From assembly GCA_045641505.1 (NCBI GenBank), contig JAZUHB010000019.1, forward strand, positions 1-11,299: a stretch of DNA of 11,299 bases, written 5' to 3'. A program made the translations under genes and the position numbers. The notes below the pieces were generated by a model. It ran no database searches, was not told the DNA's origin, and saw only the letters and a list, made by a program, of their open reading frames with translations. This document shows, piece by piece, positions 1-5,474 of this stretch. The stretch comes from JAZQNF01 sp045641505. Its GTDB lineage: Bacteria; Bacillota; Clostridia; Lachnospirales; Bianqueaceae. Position 1 is the first letter of the stretch, and every line of letters begins with the position of its first letter.

Positions 1-807
1 CGACATGGCTACGACCCGACTTCGAAGAAGCTCCGCTGGTTCGCGGGCTCCTGGGCCGGCGTGGACGGCGTGCTGAACGGCAGCCCCCGCCTCTCCGACA
101 AGGTCATGATCAGCTGCTCCTCCGGCTGCTACGGCGTGACCATCTCCGAGCATATCGTGATGGCCGTGCTGATGCTGCTCCGCCGCGAGCCCGAATATTT
201 CCGCATGACGGAAGAGCGCGGCTGGGCGCCCCTGGAGCCCATGCGCACCGTCTTCGGCTCCACCGTCACCGTGGTCGGCTGCGGCGACATCGGCCGCAAC
301 ACCGCGCTCCGCCTGAAGGCTCTGGGCGCGGCCCGCGTCCGCGGCGTCCGCCGGAGCAAGGCCGAGCCGGACGAGGTCTTCGACGAAATGTACCAGACGG
401 CCGACCTCACCGCGGCCCTTTCCGATACCGACATCGTCGTCCTCTGCATGCCCGGCACCGAAGAGACGAAGGCCCTGATCTCCCGCGAGGTCATCGACAG
501 CCTGTCCCCCCGCACCGTGCTCGTGAACGTCGGCCGCGGCACCGCCATCGACCAGGAAGCCCTCTGCGAGGCCCTGAACGAAGGCCGTCTCGCCGGAGCG
601 GCGCTGGACGTGACCGTCCCCGAGCCCCTGCCCGCCGGCCATCCGCTCTGGAGCGCGAAGAACATCCTGATCACGCCCCACGTCTCCGGCCGCACCTCCG
701 CCTCTGTCACCCGCGATCTGATCGTGGACAAGTTTCTGCGCAACCTCGTCGCCTACTGCGAGGGGAAACCGCTCGAGAACGTCGTCGACCGCCGGAAAGG
801 ATACTGA
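1..807 (+). CDS. D-isomer-specific 2-hydroxyacid dehydrogenase, 5'-truncated by the window edge
   Basis: The reading frame is open from base 1 and gives 268 visible residues. A GTG at 61 could be called as a start, but the residues before it (TSKKLRWFAGSWAGVDGVL) are the usual family segment ahead of the Rossmann domain, so the gene begins outside the window and lacks roughly 50 residues. The NAD(P)-binding glycine motif GCGDIG is at visible residues 93-98. The catalytic triad is Arg179 (NVGRG), Glu208 (VPEPLP) and His227 (ITPHVSG). The Arg-Glu-His spacing of 29 and 19 resembles glyoxylate/hydroxypyruvate reductases of the GhrA type. After the second beta strand the sequence reads GVRRSK, with basic residues where NAD-specific enzymes usually have Asp, so NADP(H) use is likely (inference). 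The reaction would be reversible reduction of a 2-keto acid; the substrate cannot be read from sequence. It is followed after one base by the HAD phosphatase gene, so the two are probably co-transcribed. Confidence 0.9.
   Translation, partial: RHGYDPTSKKLRWFAGSWAGVDGVLNGSPRLSDKVMISCSSGCYGVTISEHIVMAVLMLLRREPEYFRMTEERGWAPLEPMRTVFGSTVTVVGCGDIGRNTALRLKALGAARVRGVRRSKAEPDEVFDEMYQTADLTAALSDTDIVVLCMPGTEETKALISREVIDSLSPRTVLVNVGRGTAIDQEALCEALNEGRLAGAALDVTVPEPLPAGHPLWSAKNILITPHVSGRTSASVTRDLIVDKFLRNLVAYCEGKPLENVVDRRKGY
5..23. repeat. Left arm of a 19-bp inverted repeat at the window ends
   Basis: Bases 5-23 match the reverse complement of 11281-11299 at 18 of 19 positions; the single mismatch is C15 against T in the reverse complement. 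Here the sequence is ordinary coding DNA of the dehydrogenase (HGYDPTS). The match stops exactly at the inner edge of the last 19 bases. Confidence 0.7.
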
Positions 808-808
808 G

Positions 809-1465
809 ATGAAATACACCACCCTCCTCTTCGACCTGGACGGCACGCTCACCGATTCCGGCCCCGGCATCATGAACTGCGTGAAATACATGCTGGAGCA
901 CTACGGGATCACCGAGTACACCGAAGCCCAGCTCCGCGCCTGCGTCGGCCCGCCTCTGACCGAAAGCTTCATGCGCTTCTGGGGCTTCGACTACCCCACC
1001 TCGCTGGAGGCCGTCGAGGTCTACCGCGAGCGCTACAAGCCCGTCGGCATCTTCGAGAACTCCGTCTATGACGGGATCCCCGAGGCCCTGCGCGCCTTCC
1101 GCGACGCCGGCGCCCGCCTCTATGTCGCCACCTCCAAGCCGACCTTCATGGCCGAGCGCGTGCTGGAGCATTTCGGCCTGAGGGAGTATTTCACCGAGAT
1201 CGCCGGCGCGACCGAGGACGAACGCCTCAACCGCAAGGACGACATCATCGAGGACCTGCTCCTCCGCCTGAACCTGAGCCCCGAGGAGCGCCGCCGCTGC
1301 GTGATGATCGGCGACCGCAAGTACGACGTGGCCGGGGGACGGAAGTTCGGCCTCGACACCGTCGGCGTCTACTACGGCTACGCGGAGGCCGGCGAGCTCG
1401 AAGCGGCCGGCGCCACTCACGTGGTCGATACCGTCGAAGCGCTCCGGACGCTGCTCCTCGCCTGA
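809..1465 (+). CDS. HAD-superfamily hydrolase, phosphoglycolate-phosphatase-like
   Basis: A 218-residue cytosolic phosphatase of HAD subfamily I with an alpha-helical cap. Motif I is FDLDGT, with nucleophile Asp9 and acid/base Asp11. Motif II is VATSK (Thr108, Ser109), the motif III lysine is probably Lys143, and motif IV is IGDRKYDV (Asp169, Asp173), which binds Mg2+. The cap lies between about residues 15 and 85. The length fits the Gph/PpaX-like group. Phosphoglycolate is the textbook substrate, but many relatives act on other small sugar phosphates or nucleotides, so the substrate is open. The ATG start lies one base after the dehydrogenase stop, with GGAAAGG about 8 nt upstream inside the end of that gene, which points to translational coupling. 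Pairing with a 2-hydroxyacid dehydrogenase would suit glycolate/glyoxylate clean-up, but this is inference. Confidence 0.88.
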   Translation: MKYTTLLFDLDGTLTDSGPGIMNCVKYMLEHYGITEYTEAQLRACVGPPLTESFMRFWGFDYPTSLEAVEVYRERYKPVGIFENSVYDGIPEALRAFRDAGARLYVATSKPTFMAERVLEHFGLREYFTEIAGATEDERLNRKDDIIEDLLLRLNLSPEERRRCVMIGDRKYDVAGGRKFGLDTVGVYYGYAEAGELEAAGATHVVDTVEALRTLLLA

Positions 1466-1492
1466 TTTTGCGGATTTCGCGGTGGGAGCAAA

Positions 1493-1569
1493 GCCGTTTC
1501 CGGAGCCAAAGCCCGGTTCCCGCGGCACAAGCGACGCCGTTTCCGGAGCCGGAACCGCCCTGCCGGGCG
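1493..1569 (+). other. GC-rich intergenic segment with a direct repeat and possible weak terminator
   Basis: The HAD-tRNA gap has no gene. A 15-bp sequence, GCCGTTTCCGGAGCC, occurs at 1493-1507 and again at 1536-1550. GGTTCC at 1515-1520 can pair with GGAACC at 1551-1556, and CGCCC/GGGCG (1556-1560 with 1565-1569) forms a short hairpin. The nearest run of T (1581-1585) is 11 nt beyond the last stem, too far for a classical intrinsic terminator. It may still end the upstream operon, but this is weak. Confidence 0.25.
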
Positions 1570-1606
1570 ATTCGCAAAACTTTTTCAAAAAAACGTGATT
1601 TTTTGC

Positions 1607-1635
1607 TTGCATTTATAAGTCGGCTGTGCTATTCT
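1607..1635 (+). promoter_or_regulatory. Sigma-A promoter of the tRNA-Ala gene
   Basis: The -35 box TTGCAT (1607-1612) and the -10 box TATTCT (1630-1635) are 17 bp apart, with TGC directly before the -10 as in extended -10 promoters. An A/T-rich tract at 1578-1604 could act as an UP element, as is common ahead of stable-RNA genes. Transcription would start near 1642, about 10 nt before the mature tRNA. Confidence 0.75.
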
Positions 1636-1651
1636 AAACGTCGCAGCCAAT

Positions 1652-1722
<71 letters not shown>

Positions 1723-1724
<2 letters not shown>

Positions 1725-1766
1725 CAAAAAGAAAAACCACCTTTCAAGGTGGTTTTTCTTTTTGTG
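1723..1766 (+). terminator. Terminator hairpin immediately after tRNA-Ala
   Basis: A perfect inverted repeat: 1723-1743 pairs with 1746-1766 over 21 bp around a two-base centre (in practice a slightly larger loop). The core CCACCTT/AAGGTGG is flanked by A-rich and T-rich arms, so the shape terminates in both directions. It starts inside the last two bases of the tRNA gene. The long T-rich arm serves as the U-tract for the tRNA transcript. Confidence 0.85.
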
Positions 1767-1775
1767 TATATAGTC

Positions 1776-1911
1776 GGAGAGAGCCCCCGCAAGAAGGCGC
1801 ACAACCTTCCGCCCGCACACGCAATAAGCCTTCTTGCAAGCGGTTCCCTCCTCTCTCCGCAAGGGTCGCCTCGATTTTTGTGAGGAGGGAAACGCGGGGG
1901 CGACATCCCCT
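1776..1911. repeat. Tandem structured repeat, copy A
   Basis: A 136-bp non-coding unit repeated at 1973-2108 with a constant 197-bp offset and no gaps. Only five positions differ (1803, 1804, 1819, 1824, 1825). The unit has nested inverted repeats: outer GCCCCC (1783-1788) with GGGGGC (1896-1901); GCAAGAAGGC (1789-1798) with GCCTTCTTGC (1828-1837); and TTCCCTCCTC (1844-1853) with GAGGAGGGAA (1882-1891). Together these form a three-way-junction fold. Short reading frames cross it on both strands but look spurious. I do not recognise the family. It could be a structured RNA, a small non-autonomous element, or an attachment-site module. Its right end runs into a copy of the tRNA-Ala 3' end. Confidence 0.85.
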
Positions 1912-1919
1912 ATGCTCCA
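1905..1919 (+). repeat. Exact copy of the last 15 nt of tRNA-Ala
   Basis: ATCCCCTATGCTCCA is identical to 1710-1724, which is the end of the T loop, the 3' T-stem strand, the acceptor 3' strand and the discriminator base. The preceding GGGG-GCGACAT-CCCC can fold like a tRNA T arm with a changed loop. Such partial tRNA 3' ends are what integrating elements leave when they insert into a tRNA gene, so this is a candidate attachment-site remnant. No integrase is present to confirm it. Confidence 0.7.
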
Positions 1920-1964
1920 TAAAACAAAAACACCATCCAACGGATGGTGTTTTTGTTTTATGGA
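1916..1964. terminator. Second terminator-like hairpin, after the tRNA 3' remnant
   Basis: A perfect 23-bp stem (1916-1938 with 1942-1964) with an AAC loop, CACCATCC/GGATGGTG core and A-rich/T-rich arms. It sits at the same place relative to the tRNA 3' remnant as the 1723-1766 hairpin does to the real tRNA. The sequence differs, but pairing is kept, which points to selection for the fold. It would terminate transcription in both directions. Confidence 0.75.
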
Positions 1965-1972
1965 ATTGAGTT

Positions 1973-2108
1973 GGAGAGAGCCCCCGCAAGAAGGCGCACG
2001 GCCTTCCGCCCGCACGCGCAGAAAGCCTTCTTGCAAGCGGTTCCCTCCTCTCTCCGCAAGGGTCGCCTCGATTTTTGTGAGGAGGGAAACGCGGGGGCGA
2101 CATCCCCT
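1973..2108. repeat. Tandem structured repeat, copy B
   Basis: Second copy of the unit at 1776-1911. The same three helices form: 1980-1985 with 2093-2098, 1986-1995 with 2025-2034, and 2041-2050 with 2079-2088. The last is extended by GCG/CGC (2037-2039 with 2090-2092) across one G-A mismatch. All five differences from copy A lie in the loop that closes the second helix. The copy ends in ATCCCCT (2102-2108), a stump of the tRNA 3' sequence, and then changes abruptly to AT-rich DNA. Confidence 0.85.
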
Positions 2109-2371
2109 AAAAGAGAATCTGCATCAAACAATATTTTCGCGCCAAAAACATTGATGAAGCCAGAAATACATTCTGCTTTGCCATGTGAACTTTGGGCCGT
2201 TTCAATTATCTCTAGGTCGTTTCAATCTGCCAATCCAAATTAGATGTCATCTATCCAAATAATCTTTATAAATCTCTTTACATCAAGATTATCCTTGGAT
2301 TTTCTCCCTCGTAAAAAATTGACGAGGAGGCAAGCATCTTCCGCAAGAAGCTTGCCTTCTCTCCGTTATGC
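2109..2371. other. AT-rich intergenic segment between repeat B and the surface-protein gene
   Basis: Apart from the terminator at 2307-2356, I see no gene, RNA or mobile-element remnant here. The sampled row 2161-2220 is 25/60 G+C (42%), clearly below the flanking core genes. It marks the left side of the AT-richer insert. Confidence 0.5.
2307..2356 (-). terminator. Terminator of the HEPN/DUF6273-like surface-protein gene
   Basis: Read on the minus strand, 15 nt after the stop codon, GGCAAGC (2350-2356) pairs with GCTTGCC (2329-2335). One mismatch separates this from an inner TCTT/AAGA stem and a four-base loop. Further on come six T (complement of 2313-2318). These Ts lie in the loop of a second small hairpin formed by 2307-2312 with 2322-2327. 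The gap between the main stem and the T run makes it imperfect, but the placement is right. Confidence 0.55.
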
Positions 2372-5278
2372 CTATCGAGAAAAATCAACCCAAATCATGG
2401 GTCTTACCCCATAGACGCTGCCATAATTTAAAACCGCACTCGTTCCATTTGCAGATACTCCGAAAATATATCCATAACCATTATTGACAGGATCTAGGCA
2501 CCAATAACGCATGTGCGTCGAGGATCCCTCCATGGTTGCGCTCAGCCAGGGTGCATTCAGGTTGTCAATAAACAATTGTCGGGTCAGCAAATTGATTTTC
2601 GACGAGGAAGTATATGTTTCGCCTCTGTAAGTTTGACAAGAGAATGTGTAGGGCACGATTTTCGCTTGCTCTGCAGCAGAAAAAGTATTCAAGAAGGTAG
2701 TATTCAACCATTGCCGCAATGGACTTGGCCAATACGCACTTCCATACTCTTGTTGGCAAATGATATATTTCGAGAGGAGAATTACCTCAGAGCTAGTTGA
2801 GCCTGCGACAATCCAAGTATAGTCACCAAATTCCATTTCGGATCCTACGGCAGGCATTTGCGCTGAAACATAGAAGGACGTAGACAAACCATCATACCAG
2901 ACCGGTATCGTGTTAGTGCCAGCTCTAGCTATTGTCTGAACCATGCAAATAAAGCCACTGTATATGTCTACGGAAGGTCCGTGGTTGTACTCAACATGAA
3001 TTACTAACCCGCTCGGGTCGAGTTCCTCGCCCACCGTATACTGTGTCTTCGTAGGACCAGATATCACGGAAATACTAACCGGAACAACCGCTATTACATT
3101 CACCTGAAATGTTGTTTGCTTTGTTCCAAAGGTTACGGTTATCGTTTGCGTGCCTGCTGTGTTGAGAGTGCTAGGTGTACAAGCGAAGCCGGAACTAACG
3201 GTTTCAGTTTCTCCTGTATTGTAATATGCGGTCAACCTAAGGCCGGCGGTATTCAAAGCATCTCCCGTATAATATTCCGTTTGTGTAGGCGGGTCGAGGA
3301 TCTCGATTCGGGAAATGTATCTGTCTGCCACATATCCGCAACGCGAGCAGATGCCATCCTCAAGGACATGTCCGAGAGCTTCGCCCTCCGTTAATCCGCA
3401 GGAGGAACATGTCCTCGGCTCCGTACACGTTGCATCGATCCAAAAATGCTCGATACCAGTGATTTCGCGGGTAGATAGAACCGCGTTGCACCTCGGGCAT
3501 ATCTCTTTTTCTGTTCCGTGTTCGTTGCAATATGTAGCCTCAGATTCGGTTGTCCAATGTCCGCCTTCGTGTCCCAGAGCAGGGATGAATATAGTTTGCA
3601 AACGCTGACCGCAGACGGAACAAGTATTGTACGCGCTCCCGTCCTCTGTGCAAGTTGCATCCCGTACCGTTAGCCATTCATTGCTTGGGGTGTGGGGAAG
3701 CATGATCATATCGGCCTCTTCTATTAGTCCACAGATTTCGCATATGCGATATTCGTGGCCGCAGGCTGAACAAGTCGACTCTACATCGACAATCCAATCG
3801 CCAAAAGAGCACGTATGTCCAATCATCGGAATCTGGCCGCTTTCGAGCGTCTTACCACATTTCGTGCAGACTTTATGACGGCTACCTGTGGAAGTTATCG
3901 TAGCTTCTTTATCGATAATCCAGTTACCGGGTACATGCCCTGTGGCTTCGATGATTTTTGTTTCAAGTTCGGCTCCGCACAAAGAACAAACACGTTGCGC
4001 GATGCCGTTTTTGGTGCAAGTGGCCTCCTTTGTGACGATCCAGTCCTCGGACACGGTATGAGCATGGCTTTCTTCGCTCTCCGCGCTCTCCTCCCTCTCC
4101 TCCGCCGTATTCGATTCTTGAGGAGAAGATTGGGAAGTACTTTCCTCCGAAGGATGCAAAGGATTTTGACAGTTCTGCCAAGGTTTCAGGAAGAGCAGGA
4201 GAATCAAAACAAGAGCTGTGGCGAGAAAGATTTCAAAAGAGTTTCTTTCTTTTCTGGGCGCAGCCTTTTGCTCTACCTGATGGGGTGGATTTTCTACGAC
4301 GGTTTGTGTCTCGACTACAACCGTCTTAGGCAAATCTGTTTGAGGGATGTCCTGCTTTTCTTCTGCGATGTCATCTTGGCGGGGGGCTTGCTCAGCCTTA
4401 TTCTCTTGGTTAATGCAAAACAATCGTCTCTGACAATCGGCCAGCAAGCTTTGTGAATCGCGCCAAAGGCCTAGATTTGTAAAGAGAACGATAGCCTCTT
4501 CCAGAGATTTCTCATCCCCCGCTATCGCACCGGCAACCGCTCGTTGATATTGGATTTCTTTTGCGTTTGCTTCTGCCGCTTTCTGGCGGCAATCCTGTGA
4601 GCGTTGTAACGAATCCTTATAGTCGCCCACTTCGTCAAAAAGGTCTGCTGCTCGAAGGAAAGCAGATTCCATAAGGGCAGTTTCCATGAGGGAAATGGCG
4701 CGGTCGAATTTTTCTTGCTTCTTTCTGCTCTTTTCTTCCTGTGCTTTGTTTTCGATTTCGTCCGACTTTTCTCGACATTTCTTAGCATAAAACTTGGAAG
4801 CCTGATAATCGCCCAAAGATTCAAAGACAGAAGCCGCATGAAGGAACGCCGATTGACTGTCGGCAGCGTTCATTTTTCGAATCGCAAGTTCGTATTTTTC
4901 TTTTGCGTTGTCGGCGAGAAAAGCTTTGTTTGCTTTTTGCTGCCGCGAATTCTCGCGGTATGAGACGGCCAAAGGGTCCGCGGTTGAGCACAGCCGCTCA
5001 AAAAACTCTTCGAGCCAGGCAAGGTCCTCTTCCTCACAAAATTTGTTGTCGATGGATACGGCATGAGAAAGCTGATTCCGCTGCCAGCGCGCCTTCTTCA
5101 GCAACTGATAATCCTCGTCCCAGGTCAGGCAGAAATTGCTTCCATCACCATCGGCCTCCATCAGTTTCAGGTACTCGGAAACACCCTCTTGTGATCCGTA
5201 GGCGTCGCGAATAAAGGCATCGACCTTTTTGTATATCTCAAGAAAATCAACGTTAATGCCTGCTGCGTCTCTGTTCAT
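2372..5278 (-). CDS. Membrane-anchored multidomain protein: HEPN-like/TPR inside, CxxC, Ig-like and DUF6273-like modules outside
   Basis: 968 residues. Residues 1-105 form a helical domain with RNQLSH (67-72), the R-x4-H arrangement typical of HEPN domains. Residues 125-290 hold three TPR-like repeats (ESLGDYQAS, DEVGDYKDS, NLGLWRDS). A membrane helix at about 348-365, preceded by PRKER, and no signal peptide put the N-terminus inside the cell. A Ser/Glu-rich linker (375-405) follows. About six CxxC modules (410-650) have Cys pairs at 431/434, 471/474, 503/506, 513/516, 553/556, 594/597, 624/627 and 644/647 plus recurring Gly-His, so may bind zinc. Two Ig-like domains (about 655-728 and 732-805) precede a C-terminal domain (810-968) with LRQWLNTTFLNTFS and GVRPMIW, as in DUF6273. 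Function is unknown; a surface sensor or adhesin is plausible. The ATG has AGAGGT 6 nt upstream. The gene is AT-richer than its neighbours and lies beside a tRNA, suggesting acquisition. Confidence 0.85.
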   Translation of the reverse strand: MNRDAAGINVDFLEIYKKVDAFIRDAYGSQEGVSEYLKLMEADGDGSNFCLTWDEDYQLLKKARWQRNQLSHAVSIDNKFCEEEDLAWLEEFFERLCSTADPLAVSYRENSRQQKANKAFLADNAKEKYELAIRKMNAADSQSAFLHAASVFESLGDYQASKFYAKKCREKSDEIENKAQEEKSRKKQEKFDRAISLMETALMESAFLRAADLFDEVGDYKDSLQRSQDCRQKAAEANAKEIQYQRAVAGAIAGDEKSLEEAIVLFTNLGLWRDSQSLLADCQRRLFCINQENKAEQAPRQDDIAEEKQDIPQTDLPKTVVVETQTVVENPPHQVEQKAAPRKERNSFEIFLATALVLILLLFLKPWQNCQNPLHPSEESTSQSSPQESNTAEEREESAESEESHAHTVSEDWIVTKEATCTKNGIAQRVCSLCGAELETKIIEATGHVPGNWIIDKEATITSTGSRHKVCTKCGKTLESGQIPMIGHTCSFGDWIVDVESTCSACGHEYRICEICGLIEEADMIMLPHTPSNEWLTVRDATCTEDGSAYNTCSVCGQRLQTIFIPALGHEGGHWTTESEATYCNEHGTEKEICPRCNAVLSTREITGIEHFWIDATCTEPRTCSSCGLTEGEALGHVLEDGICSRCGYVADRYISRIEILDPPTQTEYYTGDALNTAGLRLTAYYNTGETETVSSGFACTPSTLNTAGTQTITVTFGTKQTTFQVNVIAVVPVSISVISGPTKTQYTVGEELDPSGLVIHVEYNHGPSVDIYSGFICMVQTIARAGTNTIPVWYDGLSTSFYVSAQMPAVGSEMEFGDYTWIVAGSTSSEVILLSKYIICQQEYGSAYWPSPLRQWLNTTFLNTFSAAEQAKIVPYTFSCQTYRGETYTSSSKINLLTRQLFIDNLNAPWLSATMEGSSTHMRYWCLDPVNNGYGYIFGVSANGTSAVLNYGSVYGVRPMIWVDFSR

Positions 5279-5311
5279 GCTGGGACCTCTTTCGAATACC
5301 TTTCATCTTTC

Positions 5312-5340
5312 AGTATACTTGGCTCACGCCACGCTTCCAA
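5312..5340 (-). promoter_or_regulatory. Promoter of the multidomain surface-protein gene
   Basis: On the minus strand, -35 TTGGAA (complement of 5335-5340) and -10 TATACT (complement of 5312-5317) are 17 bp apart. Transcription would start near 5305, giving a leader of about 27 nt. A perfect 10-bp palindrome, ATAGTACTAT (5356-5365), lies just upstream and could be an operator. The gene therefore has its own promoter, separate from the upstream glycosidase operon. No convincing terminator separates the two, so read-through is possible. Confidence 0.6.
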
Positions 5341-5474
5341 CAAGCCAACAATAGTATAGTACTATCATATGCATGCCGTGAATGCAATATCGCCAAACCG
5401 CGTTTTTGAGATAAACTTATTTCTACGTATCAAGAAAAACAATAATAGCGTCGCAAAACTTTCTGCACTTTCGT

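Noticed and set aside
61..807. GTG at 61 as the start of the dehydrogenase gene
   Set aside because: The frame is open to base 1, with family-typical residues before this codon and no ribosome site, so the gene is truncated by the window.
1773..2108. The tandem repeat as an insertion sequence or classical MITE
   Set aside because: There is no transposase and no evident target-site duplication. The internal inverted repeats are nested like an RNA fold rather than a simple terminal pair. The boundaries coincide with tRNA sequence instead.
2198..2226. GTTTCAAT occurring twice 20 bp apart, reminiscent of CRISPR repeat ends
   Set aside because: Only two 8-9-bp copies, no spacer-sized period and no Cas genes in the window.
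5378..5474. A terminator for the glycosidase operon after GH127
   Set aside because: Only a weak, interrupted pairing with a large loop can be drawn (GTTTTT with AAAAAC), without a GC stem or a placed T run.
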